Assembly (NCBI RefSeq): GCF_022700675.1
Contig: NZ_CP062182.1
Coordinates: forward strand, 1,798,001 to 1,862,000
Source: Acinetobacter sp. ASP199
GTDB lineage: Bacteria > Pseudomonadota > Gammaproteobacteria > Pseudomonadales > Moraxellaceae
Length of the DNA: 64,000 bases
Reading direction: 5' to 3'
Part shown: positions 37,200 to 45,765 of the stretch, piece by piece
Layout: the number at the start of each line of letters is the position of its first letter
How positions within the stretch are numbered: position 1 is the first letter of the stretch
Notes under the pieces: model-generated
Told to the model about the DNA's origin: nothing
Databases searched by the model: none
What the model saw: the letters and a program-made list of their open reading frames with translations, nothing else
Translations under genes and position numbers: made by a program

Positions 37200-37789
37200 T
37201 GTGTCTGATTCACCCGATGATTAAAGAACACCAGACTGCTGACGCCAGATTCCAGTTGTCCGGTATCGGCATTGACAATACCAACCTGTACATCGATACG
37301 CTGTACATTTGGACTAATGGTTGGCTCAGATTTTTTATCAATTTGCCAGGTCTCACCCTGCTGGGTGATCTGTCGGGATGAAGTTCCAGTCAACCATTCC
37401 TGATTGATTTCCATCTGTGCAGCTTCATTTAAAGCAACGAACTGGGCTTTGGTACGCAAGATAGCATGTGCAGTAGACTGGGTGTATTGCATTGCCACTT
37501 TGGTCAATGCCATGGCTGCGGTCGCAAAGATTGCAAGCGCGACCATAACTTCCAGCAAGGTAAAACCTGAGGCACGATTAAGTCGAGTAACACTCGACCT
37601 GAGCGGCATCGTCGCGCAAGAAAGTCCGAAAGCTATGCTTGAGGAGCGAGGATAAACAAAACAACGTTTCGTCCGAGTGCAAAATGACGAACTCTGTTCG
37701 GAGTGCACACAATGAAATCGATCAGCACTCACCTTAAACGGCTTGATTGCATCAACTCCAGCACTCTGCTTGAAATATTTAAATTTCAT
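37196..37789 (-). CDS. gspI: T2SS minor pseudopilin GspI with an inserted segment in its leader
   Basis: A 197-aa frame. The pilin helix FTLLEVMVALAIFATAAMAL (Glu+5 present) and the GspI C-terminal domain are normal. The start at 37789 (MKFKYFKQSAG) overlaps the gspH stop, as expected in this operon, but 63 residues then intervene before the cleavage site SG-FTLLE. Removing them gives a ~134-aa GspI with an ordinary 11-residue leader. The intervening DNA (37568-37756) is palindrome-rich, with Arg/Ser/Cys-rich translation unlike the neighbours. Translation could alternatively restart at an internal ATG (37609; MPLRSSVTRLNRASG leader), but no ribosome site precedes it. The longer frame start at 37816 lies inside gspH and is unlikely. 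Confidence 0.85.
   Translation of the reverse strand: MKFKYFKQSAGVDAIKPFKVSADRFHCVHSEQSSSFCTRTKRCFVYPRSSSIAFGLSCATMPLRSSVTRLNRASGFTLLEVMVALAIFATAAMALTKVAMQYTQSTAHAILRTKAQFVALNEAAQMEINQEWLTGTSSRQITQQGETWQIDKKSEPTISPNVQRIDVQVGIVNADTGQLESGVSSLVFFNHRVNQTQ
37568..37756. repeat. 189-nt palindrome-rich in-frame insertion within gspI
   Basis: It contains a GTCGAGT (37582-37588) / ACTCGAC (37592-37598) hairpin and CGAAC (37688-37692) / GTTCG (37696-37700). A direct repeat CAGCACTC occurs at 37723-37730 and at 37759-37766 just outside. It is exactly a multiple of three and carries no stop codon in the gspI frame. It looks like a dispersed palindromic element; whether other copies exist in the genome was not tested. 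Confidence 0.6.
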
Positions 37790-38336
37790 TGATTTTACCC
37801 AGGTGGTCGATTTCAATCACAGAACCGACTTCATTATGATCAAGATAAAATTGAATCCGTACCGACTTCACTTCCCCATTGCCAAGCCAAATCAATTTGG
37901 GCGCATCCTGCATGGTCAGATCCCGGTTTTGTGCATTTTCATAACGCTGATCCAAAGGCTGAATCTGCAAAGATACTTTATCTGGTAAAGCTTGGGTCTT
38001 AAATTCTGTATAGGGAATCCATTTCTGTGATGTGCTACTTAACCTAAAATCGGTATGGGCCGGATTTTTTTGATATTCCACCACAGTGTACTGAAATGGA
38101 CTGACATCCGTTGCCGTCTGGGTCTGCAAGGCAAGCACCCGAGCCTGATCATTCGCTTCACGTAAAATACGTTGTAAATCTAGCATAAACACTTCACGTG
38201 CCTGCATGGCTTTACGCTGATCCACTCCACCTTTATTCAGCATCACCAGGGATGCCAGAATTCCCATAATGACAATCACCACCATCAATTCGATGAGTGT
38301 AAAACCACGACTTGATGGCAGAGACTGGATTTTCAT
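37779..38336 (-). CDS. gspH: T2SS minor pseudopilin GspH
   Basis: A 185-aa prepilin with leader MKIQSLPSSRG and cleavage before FTLIELMVVIVIMGILASLV (Glu+5 present). The downstream beta-rich domain is of GspH type. It starts 9 nt after the upstream TetR gene's stop, and the gspI start lies inside its last codons. Together they form the pseudopilus tip initiation complex. The main pilin gspG and the secretion ATPase are elsewhere. Confidence 0.9.
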   Translation of the reverse strand: MKIQSLPSSRGFTLIELMVVIVIMGILASLVMLNKGGVDQRKAMQAREVFMLDLQRILREANDQARVLALQTQTATDVSPFQYTVVEYQKNPAHTDFRLSSTSQKWIPYTEFKTQALPDKVSLQIQPLDQRYENAQNRDLTMQDAPKLIWLGNGEVKSVRIQFYLDHNEVGSVIEIDHLGKINEI

Positions 38337-38345
38337 GGAATGCCT

Positions 38346-38960
38346 TTAAGCAAATTGCTCAACCGGATTAATCTTCTTTGGCAAAGCCAGAGCCTGGTCG
38401 ATATAGGCCACTCGCAAAGTATCACGAGAGCCGAGATAACGCTGATAGAAACTGGAGTTCAGGATTGCGGCTGCACCATGAGTCAGCGACCAGATCGAAG
38501 CCAGATAATCACGTACCGGCATACTGCTCTGAATTGATTCCAGATAGCTTTCTGTCATACGAATAATCAGACGTAAACGCTGTTTCCGGATCTGGTAAAG
38601 CTCGGTAAATAATTGCTGAATACCCACCCCAGTCGTCGATAAACGTTCCTCAATCTGATGAAACAATACTGTACGTTCCGGATGATGCAGATGGTGCAAC
38701 ATAAAGAAAGCCAGATGCTCTGGAAAAGCCTTTTCCGCATCCTGGATCATTTCCAGCAGCATACGTTCATTACGGATGATGAGCAGCATATACAGCTCAT
38801 CCTTGCTCTGGAAATGTTTATAGAGTGTGCCTTTAGCCAAATCCAGTTCTGCAGCCAACGCATCTAGCGTCATACCTGCTTCACCATTTTCCAGCAGCAG
38901 CTGTTCTGCTACTTGAAAAATCAAGGTTTCTCTTGCTCGAAACTGAGCCTGACGATCCAT
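38346..38960 (-). CDS. TetR-family transcriptional regulator
   Basis: A 204-aa regulator. The N-terminal HTH (MTLDALAAELDLAKGTLYKHFQSKDEL, residues ~30-58) matches the TetR DNA-binding domain; the C-terminal helical domain is ligand-type. ATG at 38960 is preferred over GTG at 38966. It lies directly upstream of gspH with 9 bp between, in the same direction, so it may be co-transcribed with the pseudopilin genes or have been placed there by rearrangement. Confidence 0.88.
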   Translation of the reverse strand: MDRQAQFRARETLIFQVAEQLLLENGEAGMTLDALAAELDLAKGTLYKHFQSKDELYMLLIIRNERMLLEMIQDAEKAFPEHLAFFMLHHLHHPERTVLFHQIEERLSTTGVGIQQLFTELYQIRKQRLRLIIRMTESYLESIQSSMPVRDYLASIWSLTHGAAAILNSSFYQRYLGSRDTLRVAYIDQALALPKKINPVEQFA

Positions 38961-39000
38961 CTTCACCCTATAACTCTCTTCTGCTCTTATTTAATTCGTA

Positions 39001-39774
39001 TTACTTAAAATTTAGAAGATTTTCAAAATTCTGCATTGTGATTGCAGCCATTTCTTCCAAGCTCTTATCATATACATCACATAAGGCTTTGGCTACAAAT
39101 GGAACATATTTCGGTTCATTTGATTTACCGCGATAAGGCACAGGTGCCAGATAAGGACTATCCGTTTCAATCAGCACACGATCTAGTGGAACCTGTTTCG
39201 CCACATCACGTAAATCCTGCGCATTTTTGAAAGAAACAATGCCTGAGAAAGACACATAATAACCACAGTCAAGAACTGCTTTCGCTGTTTCCCAGTCCTC
39301 AGTAAAACAGTGCAGAATGCCATGCGTAGATTTTTCAGCGCGAATGATATCGACTGTGTCATGCTTGGCTGAACGAGTATGCACCACTACCGGTTTTTTC
39401 ACGATTTGGGAAGCATGAATATGACGTGCAAAACAGTCTTTCTGCTCTTGAATGAAATCAGTACTATGGAAATAATCCAGACCTGTTTCGCCTAAAGCCC
39501 AAACTTTTTCTGGCTGCGCCAGCTCAACCAGATAATCCGTAGTTGCGCGTGCCATGGTTGCAACATCTTCACAGGGATGCACACCCACGGTATAGCCTAC
39601 ATCAGCATGTCGTGCCGCAATTTTGGCCAGTTCGATATGATCATCAAGATCTACCGAAATACTCATAAACTTGGAAACACCTGCCTCACGCGCCTGTGCA
39701 AGCGCCAGATCCAGATCACCGTTGTAAGGCGTTAAGTCGAGTAAAGTTAAATGGCAATGCGTATCTACAAACAC
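39001..39774 (-). CDS. tatD: TatD-family metal-dependent hydrolase (DNase)
   Basis: A 257-aa TIM-barrel hydrolase. Metal ligands: VDTHCHL (H-x-H), a Glu in LGETGLDY, H in HTRSAKHD, H in LHCFTED and D in ETDSPYLAP. Family members are 3'-5' exonucleases or DNA repair enzymes. The start is GTG at 39774. It sits downstream of pilZ and holB in the same direction, as in many gammaproteobacteria (holB-pilZ-tatD), which supports this being the YcfH branch. Confidence 0.92.
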   Translation of the reverse strand: MFVDTHCHLTLLDLTPYNGDLDLALAQAREAGVSKFMSISVDLDDHIELAKIAARHADVGYTVGVHPCEDVATMARATTDYLVELAQPEKVWALGETGLDYFHSTDFIQEQKDCFARHIHASQIVKKPVVVHTRSAKHDTVDIIRAEKSTHGILHCFTEDWETAKAVLDCGYYVSFSGIVSFKNAQDLRDVAKQVPLDRVLIETDSPYLAPVPYRGKSNEPKYVPFVAKALCDVYDKSLEEMAAITMQNFENLLNFK

Positions 39775-39800
39775 GGTGCAGTCCTTTCAGCAGGGAGAAT

Positions 39801-40142
39801 CTACATAGTGTAGCTTCTACGCCCTGCAGTTTTAAGCCCTGCAACCAGTCGTTCGGCCTCATTTTTAAAGAAAACGCCTTTATCACCGCTTAACTGGATG
39901 CCAAAACCCTGAGGCTTAATACCATTTTGTTTTTGTGATACCCAGATCACCTTACCAGTTAAAGGAATTTTCTGTGATTGTTCAGGTAAAGTAGTCAGGA
40001 CGAAAACTTCATCCCCTAGCTTTACTGTCTGATTGGAAGGAATAAAAAGACCGCCACCTGCAACAAATGGCATATAGCTGGCAAATAGAGTTTCAATATC
40101 AGGAATATTCGCCTGAATAATCCCCCCCATACGTGATTGCAT
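39801..40142 (-). CDS. pilZ: PilZ-domain protein
   Basis: A 113-aa single PilZ domain, the type required for type IV pilus biogenesis. The sequence MGGIIQANIPDIETLFASYMPFVAGGGLFIPS, split over two strands, and VIWVSQ are family signatures. Like the founding PilZ it lacks an obvious RxxxR c-di-GMP motif, so it probably does not bind the nucleotide. Position between holB and tatD is conserved in Pseudomonas and relatives. Confidence 0.92.
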   Translation of the reverse strand: MQSRMGGIIQANIPDIETLFASYMPFVAGGGLFIPSNQTVKLGDEVFVLTTLPEQSQKIPLTGKVIWVSQKQNGIKPQGFGIQLSGDKGVFFKNEAERLVAGLKTAGRRSYTM

Positions 40143-40160
40143 ATTCTTCTCCTTTTTTTG

Positions 40161-41144
40161 TTAAAGATTCATCAGTCGAATACAGAGCTGGTCCAGAACC
40201 AGATTGCTTTGTACATTCTGTTCCAGATATTGTTTAGACTGCTGAAATTCCCCATAAATATCAAAAAGCTGTTCTAATGAATATTGTGCAGCCAGCACTT
40301 CAAATTCCAAATCGATGTTTTTAATGGCCTGATTTAGCTTGACACAAATCAAATCCGACAACAAGTATTCAAACATCTGCCCAAAATCATTAAAACTCAA
40401 GCTCTTGTTCCATCGCGTTGCAATTGCAATCGGCATATTTTTTTCTATGACCAGTTTTTTCCAGTCTTGCAGAAAATCCTGACGCATCGGCATCCAGGCA
40501 CTTTGGGCCACTTCAATCGCCTGCAACGGCATCTGGTTTGCCAGATTCATTAATAATTGCTGCTGGGAAAATCCTGCTTCCGGTAAATATTCGCTTAGAT
40601 AATTTGTTGCCTGATCCGATGTAATACGATCCAAAGCAAAATGTTGTAAACGGCTGCGAATTGTCGCAGGTAATTTTAAATAATGATCGGCCAGCAGAAT
40701 AATAACAATGTTTTCACCCGGCTCTTCCAGGGTTTTCAGCAAAGCATTGGAAGAAGCAATATTCAGTGCTTCAGCAGGTTCTATAACGATAACACGCCAG
40801 CCATCAACTGTTTGCTGCACAAATGGCAATAAATCCCGAATCTTTTCAATTTTGATTTTAACATTCTGTTTTTTGTTTTCTTCATCGGTACTGATGTAAA
40901 CATAGTTCGGATGAGTATCTGCTTTTAGCCACTGACAACTGCCACATTCACCACATGGCAAATTGCGCACATGACGATTTTGACACAGCACCCATGCCAG
41001 AAACTGCTGAGTAAAAGCTTCCTTACCACAGCCTTTTTTGCCATAAAATAGTAGTCCATGCCCAAGCTGGGGAAAACGCCCAGTAAGCGTATCCCAGACT
41101 TGTTGTTGCCAAGGATAGATGTGTGCGGTGGCATCAAGTGGCAT
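40161..41144 (-). CDS. holB: DNA polymerase III subunit delta'
   Basis: A 327-aa clamp-loader subunit. It has the GKKGCGKEAF P-loop remnant, a zinc module C-x8-C-x2-C-x2-C (CQNRHVRNLPCGECGSC), and the SRC-like region ALLKTLEEPGENIVIILLA. It works with delta and tau/gamma to load the sliding clamp. It is 14 bp after the kdsB stop in the long minus-strand series. Confidence 0.94.
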   Translation of the reverse strand: MPLDATAHIYPWQQQVWDTLTGRFPQLGHGLLFYGKKGCGKEAFTQQFLAWVLCQNRHVRNLPCGECGSCQWLKADTHPNYVYISTDEENKKQNVKIKIEKIRDLLPFVQQTVDGWRVIVIEPAEALNIASSNALLKTLEEPGENIVIILLADHYLKLPATIRSRLQHFALDRITSDQATNYLSEYLPEAGFSQQQLLMNLANQMPLQAIEVAQSAWMPMRQDFLQDWKKLVIEKNMPIAIATRWNKSLSFNDFGQMFEYLLSDLICVKLNQAIKNIDLEFEVLAAQYSLEQLFDIYGEFQQSKQYLEQNVQSNLVLDQLCIRLMNL

Positions 41145-41158
41145 GCTAAATTCTCAAA

Positions 41159-41920
41159 TTAGGCGAATACAGATGGATCAAGCTGATTCAGACGATCCAG
41201 ATCCTGCTGGGTATCTACCCCAGGTGGCAAACTCACTTCAGCAACCGATATGGCAATACGGTGACCATTTTCCAGCACACGTAACTGTTCTAATGATTCC
41301 AGCTTTTCCAGAACTCCCATCTCCCAGGTCACGTATTCCTGAAGCAACTGTACACGATAAGCATACAGACCCAGATGGCGATAAGCGTGATTATGCAGTC
41401 TCTGCTTGGCTTGTTTTGCACCATCACGATCATAAGGAATCGTGGCACGGCTAAAATACAGTGCCTGTTTGTGCTTTGACATCACCACTTTCACGATACT
41501 GTCACGCTGAAATTCTTCAAGCTGATGAATAGGCTCACATAGCGTCGACATAGACGATTCTGGCTGATCAACCAGCAACTGAGCCACTTGCTGAACCAGT
41601 TGCGCTGGTAATAACGGCTCATCACCTTGAACATTGACGATAATATCATCACTGTCCCAGCCTTTGATTCGCGCTACTTCACTCAAGCGATCTGTACCTG
41701 ATGGATGATCTGCTGAAGTAATGACAACATCTACACCTTCGGCACGACATACTGCTGCAATACGTTCATCATCCGTCGCTACACATAGATCATCAAAGCC
41801 TTCTACTTTGCGCGCCTGATCCACCACCCGCAGAATCATTGGGCGACCATGGATCTCTAATAAAGGTTTACCCGGCAGACGTGAGCTGGCAAAGCGTGCA
41901 GGAATGACAATGTGTTTCAT
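41159..41920 (-). CDS. kdsB: CMP-KDO synthetase
   Basis: A 253-aa nucleotidyltransferase activating KDO with CTP for lipopolysaccharide inner core. The N-terminal [15 protein letters not shown] is the CTP-binding signature; [10 protein letters not shown] carries the Mg-binding Asp, and the C-terminal EQLRVLENG is typical. It lies between lpxK and holB, matching the msbA-lpxK-kdsB cluster. Confidence 0.97.
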   Translation of the reverse strand: MKHIVIPARFASSRLPGKPLLEIHGRPMILRVVDQARKVEGFDDLCVATDDERIAAVCRAEGVDVVITSADHPSGTDRLSEVARIKGWDSDDIIVNVQGDEPLLPAQLVQQVAQLLVDQPESSMSTLCEPIHQLEEFQRDSIVKVVMSKHKQALYFSRATIPYDRDGAKQAKQRLHNHAYRHLGLYAYRVQLLQEYVTWEMGVLEKLESLEQLRVLENGHRIAISVAEVSLPPGVDTQQDLDRLNQLDPSVFA

Positions 41921-41932
41921 AATGAATAAACC

Positions 41933-42937
41933 TTAAGAAATAGAAATACCGTGTTCAGCAAGTTGTTGCTGCAAAACCTTATAACAGGCCGGTGATAACA
42001 CTGCCTCAACAGGCACTACCCAGATATCACGTTTAAATTCCGGATTCTGTTTGAGTAAAGCCATGATCTTTACTGCATCTTTTTCAGTGGTAATGATCGG
42101 ATGCTGATCTTCAAACTGCAGATCTTCAATTTCATAATCATGATGATCCGGGAATTCGTGGCACTGGAATTGCTGAATCCCTAAGCTTTCCAAGGTCTGA
42201 TAGAAACGCTGTGGAAAACCAATACCCACGACGGCATAAAAAGGTAAGTTCGGATCAAAAGCCCGCGGCTCTACCTGATTCAGTAAAAACGGCTGTGATG
42301 CAGCCAAATGCATATGTAAATCTGATTGTGGATGAGCAGAATGCTCAATTACAGTACCAGTTTTTAGACGTTCAACTGACTCACGTAAATAGCCTTCTGG
42401 TAGAAGTTTCTGATTGCCTAGACCACGATTATTATCCAGCACAATCCATTCAATCTGACGATTCAAAGCCCAGTGCTGTAAACCATCATCGCAAATAATC
42501 AAATCCAGATCATGTTTGGATAATAGCAGCTCTATACTCTGCTGACGATTCGGACCCACAGCCATCGGCACACCTGTGGACTGCACAATCAGTGCAGGTT
42601 CATCGCCGACACTTTCTGCAGTCGCCTGCGCATCGACATAGCACGGAAATGGGCCTTTACCTCCATATCCACGACTAATGACGCCAACCCGGACATTCTT
42701 CTTAGCCAGATATTCAACCAGATGGATCAATAGAGGCGTTTTACCACTCCCACCAACAGTAATATTACCAATCACCATCACAGGAACAGGTGCGGTATAA
42801 CTCTCTTTAAAGCCTTTATCATATAAGGCTTTATTTAAGCTAAATCCGATCTGGTACAGCCAGGACAATGGCCGAAAAACAATGAGCCATTTGGCCTGTG
42901 TATTCCAGGCATCCTGAATGACCTGTGCCAATGACAT
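41933..42937 (-). CDS. lpxK: Tetraacyldisaccharide 4'-kinase
   Basis: A 334-aa inner-membrane-associated kinase phosphorylating the lipid A disaccharide. The P-loop is GNITVGGSGKTPL, with ISRGYGG, DDGLQHW and TTEKDAVK further on. It starts 2 nt after msbA's stop. The product is flipped by MsbA, so the pairing is functional. Confidence 0.97.
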   Translation of the reverse strand: MSLAQVIQDAWNTQAKWLIVFRPLSWLYQIGFSLNKALYDKGFKESYTAPVPVMVIGNITVGGSGKTPLLIHLVEYLAKKNVRVGVISRGYGGKGPFPCYVDAQATAESVGDEPALIVQSTGVPMAVGPNRQQSIELLLSKHDLDLIICDDGLQHWALNRQIEWIVLDNNRGLGNQKLLPEGYLRESVERLKTGTVIEHSAHPQSDLHMHLAASQPFLLNQVEPRAFDPNLPFYAVVGIGFPQRFYQTLESLGIQQFQCHEFPDHHDYEIEDLQFEDQHPIITTEKDAVKIMALLKQNPEFKRDIWVVPVEAVLSPACYKVLQQQLAEHGISIS

Positions 42938-42939
42938 AC

Positions 42940-44667
42940 TTATTGTTCCTCAAAGTTGCGTTGGTGCAACTGATAATAAGCACCCTTGCGGTTGATCAAT
43001 TCCTGGTGTGTTCCCTGCTCCAGAATACGGCCTTGATCCATCACGACAATACTGTCAGCATTTTCAATCGTAGATAAACGGTGAGCAATCACAATAGTAG
43101 TACGATCCTGCATTGCCGCATCAAAAGCACGCTGAATAAAGTATTCAGATTCATTATCCAGCGCACTGGTCGCTTCATCCAGAATTAAAACCGGTGCATT
43201 TTTCAGAATAGCACGGGCAATCGCAATACGCTGACGTTGACCACCAGACAGATTCAGACCTTGCGCCCCAAGCTCAGTGTCATAGCCTTGAGGTAAGGCC
43301 ATAATAAAGTCATGTGCATAAGCGGCTTTAGCTGCGGCAATAATATCTTCTTCAGCAGCCCCTTCTAGCTGACCATAGGCGATATTTTCACGCACGGTGC
43401 GGTTAAATAGCACTACTTGCTGATTCACCATCGAGATCTGGGTACGCAAAGCATTCAATTCAAAATCTTTAATATCTTTACCATCAAACAGGATTTGACC
43501 AGAGCTTGCTTCCTGATAACGCATGAGCAGGTTCACCAGTGAAGTTTTACCTGCACCCGAGCGACCTACCAATGCCACTGTTTGCCCAGCTTTTACATTA
43601 AGATTCAGATCTGTTAAAGCCTGGTAACCATCTGAATAGGTTAAACTCACATTTTGCAGCTGGATATTGCCTTTTAAAGTATCTTTTAAAGTACCGGCAT
43701 TTTTTTCTTCCGGCATATCCAGCAATTCAAATACTGAATAGGCTGCTGCCATACCACGCTGAATTTTTTCATTGACTTCAGTCAGTGCTTTAATTGGTTT
43801 AGACAACATACCTGCAACAGTAATATAAGCGACAAATTCACCTGCAGTAGTGTCACGCAAGATTTCTGGACGCAAAGCCAGGAACATGACAATACTCAGT
43901 GCAATAGACATGATGAACTGTACGATCGGGCTATTAAGTTCTTTTACTACAACCATTTTTAAGCCACGACGCAAATTTTCTAGAGAGTGCTTTCTAAAAC
44001 GTTCCTGCTCATAAGTCTGACCACCAAAAGCTTTCACCACCATATTGGCATTTACAGATTCCTGCACAACATGGTTCACATCACCCATCGTGTTCTGCAC
44101 TTGCTTGGACAGCTTACGCATACGCTGTGCAGCTTTACGAATAAGCAGACCAATGATCGGTGCGAAAATCAGAATAATTAAGGTTAAACGCCAGTTGGTA
44201 TAAAGCAGATAACCAATCAGCGCGATTGTGATCAAACCTTGCTGCACAATCACTTTAAGTGAATCACTTGAGGCAGCAGTCAACTGCTCAACGTTATACA
44301 TAATTTTCGCGGTAATATGCCCACTGGTATTATCCAGAAAATATTGCGAAGGCAGACGCATCAGCTTGGCAAAAACTTCCTGACGAATATTAAAAACCAG
44401 ATTTCGGGAAATCACTGCGGTAAAATAACCACCAAGAAATAAACCTACCCCACGGAAAAAGATCAGTAAGACCACCAGAAACGGGAAGATCGTTGTAAAA
44501 CCTTGATCTCGAGTCTGAATCGCCTCAATAATATATTCCAGCAACTTGGCAACAGAAACTTCTGTTGCAGCATTGATGGCAAAACCAAGGATAACCAGTA
44601 AGGCCAATCCCCAAAATTGTTTTAAATAACTGAGAAGACGTAGATAGACTTTTAAATCTTGCTTCAC
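42940..44667 (-). CDS. msbA: Lipid A flippase MsbA (ABC transporter)
   Basis: A 575-aa half-transporter: six-helix membrane domain (~1-320) and nucleotide-binding domain with Walker A GRSGAGKTS, the ABC signature LSGGQRQR, Walker B LILDEATSALD and the H-loop AHRLST. It flips lipid A-core across the inner membrane. The start is GTG, overlapping the exbD stop by one base (TAGTG). Expression is therefore probably coupled to exbD. Confidence 0.95.
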   Translation of the reverse strand: MKQDLKVYLRLLSYLKQFWGLALLVILGFAINAATEVSVAKLLEYIIEAIQTRDQGFTTIFPFLVVLLIFFRGVGLFLGGYFTAVISRNLVFNIRQEVFAKLMRLPSQYFLDNTSGHITAKIMYNVEQLTAASSDSLKVIVQQGLITIALIGYLLYTNWRLTLIILIFAPIIGLLIRKAAQRMRKLSKQVQNTMGDVNHVVQESVNANMVVKAFGGQTYEQERFRKHSLENLRRGLKMVVVKELNSPIVQFIMSIALSIVMFLALRPEILRDTTAGEFVAYITVAGMLSKPIKALTEVNEKIQRGMAAAYSVFELLDMPEEKNAGTLKDTLKGNIQLQNVSLTYSDGYQALTDLNLNVKAGQTVALVGRSGAGKTSLVNLLMRYQEASSGQILFDGKDIKDFELNALRTQISMVNQQVVLFNRTVRENIAYGQLEGAAEEDIIAAAKAAYAHDFIMALPQGYDTELGAQGLNLSGGQRQRIAIARAILKNAPVLILDEATSALDNESEYFIQRAFDAAMQDRTTIVIAHRLSTIENADSIVVMDQGRILEQGTHQELINRKGAYYQLHQRNFEEQ

Positions 44668-45089
44668 TAATAACCTCGGGTAGGTACTTTCGTACTGATG
44701 TTGATATTCACAAAGCCAAGTTGCCCTGCAACATCCATAACGCGAATGACATCCTGATGGGCTGCTTTTGCATCAGCAGCAATCACGAACATTAAATCAC
44801 GTCGTTCGTTAGAAATCTGTTTAATTGCCGTATTTAAATCAGCCACTTCCTTACTCGCCAATGACTGTCCATTCACTGCATAGTGCCCATTCGCATCCAC
44901 AGTGACTTCAACCTTTTGATCAAAGTTCTTCGGTGGAACCCCTTGTGCATCCGGCAAGGTCAGGTTCATACGACTGAGTTGACTAAAAGTCGTAGAAAGC
45001 AATAGAAATACCAAGATAAATAACAGACAGTCAATCATTGGTGTAAGGTTGATATGAACATCTTCAACCTGATTACGTTTGAATTTCAT
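44667..45089 (-). CDS. exbD: ExbD/TolR-family biopolymer transport protein
   Basis: A 140-aa protein with one N-terminal transmembrane helix (NLTPMIDCLLFILVFLLLSTTF) containing the conserved Asp of the ExbD/TolR proton channel, and a periplasmic domain. With ExbB it energises TonB-like or envelope transport. The exbB-exbD-msbA-lpxK-kdsB order is known in Pseudomonas and Acinetobacter relatives, where the pair may support envelope rather than siderophore functions; no tonB is adjacent. Confidence 0.92.
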   Translation of the reverse strand: MKFKRNQVEDVHINLTPMIDCLLFILVFLLLSTTFSQLSRMNLTLPDAQGVPPKNFDQKVEVTVDANGHYAVNGQSLASKEVADLNTAIKQISNERRDLMFVIAADAKAAHQDVIRVMDVAGQLGFVNINISTKVPTRGY

Positions 45090-45097
45090 GACACACC

Positions 45098-45736
45098 TCA
45101 GCTCGCCTTCTGAAGGCTTTCATCAGCTTCCGAAGTATGCGAATAAAACAGGTCAGCATGAAATAAAGTCGCCTGCTGCTCCAGCTCGGCCACATATTCC
45201 TGTACCAGACGCTGGAAATAACGATGCGCAAACAAGGCAGGGATCGCTATCAGCATCCCGGCAGCTGTGGTAATCAATGCCTTGGAAATCCCCGGCATCA
45301 TTAGCACTGGATCGCTAGTGGCACCTACATCGACCATGAGAAAAGATTCAATAATCCCGATTACTGTACCGAGCAAACCCAACAAAGGTGCAACTGCACT
45401 TAAGGTTCCCAAAAAGTTGATATTTCTTTCCAGATAACCGATTTCCTGCGAAGCAACAACTTCCATCTGAGCACGTGCATATTGCTCAGTCTGTTGCTGA
45501 CTTGCCGCACCTGCTGCAAAAACACGGCCCAATGTACTCCCTTGCAGGGATTTATTCGCATTTAGTTTTTGCATCACCTGACGGGCATTTTGACCGGGAC
45601 CCATCAGAAGTGTTTTAGGCAATATCAGGCTCTTTTTCAGGCAAATAAATCGCTCTAATGAGATAGCCACCATGAAAATCGAACACAATACCAAGGGTAG
45701 CATCAGCCACCCACCTGCTTTTACCAATTCCCACAT
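45098..45736 (-). CDS. exbB: ExbB/TolQ/MotA-family proton channel protein
   Basis: A 212-aa three-helix membrane protein. The conserved motif GTLSAVAPLLGLLGTVIGIIESF is typical of TolQ/ExbB, with a second helix ending PGISKALITTAAGMLIAIPALFAHRYF. ATG 45736 is used; it has a GGGGA ribosome site, whereas the TTG at 45751 lies upstream of it. It is followed by exbD after 8 bp. Confidence 0.93.
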   Translation of the reverse strand: MWELVKAGGWLMLPLVLCSIFMVAISLERFICLKKSLILPKTLLMGPGQNARQVMQKLNANKSLQGSTLGRVFAAGAASQQQTEQYARAQMEVVASQEIGYLERNINFLGTLSAVAPLLGLLGTVIGIIESFLMVDVGATSDPVLMMPGISKALITTAAGMLIAIPALFAHRYFQRLVQEYVAELEQQATLFHADLFYSHTSEADESLQKAS

Positions 45737-45765
45737 CTGATTTGTCCCCAATCAAGAATCAAATT

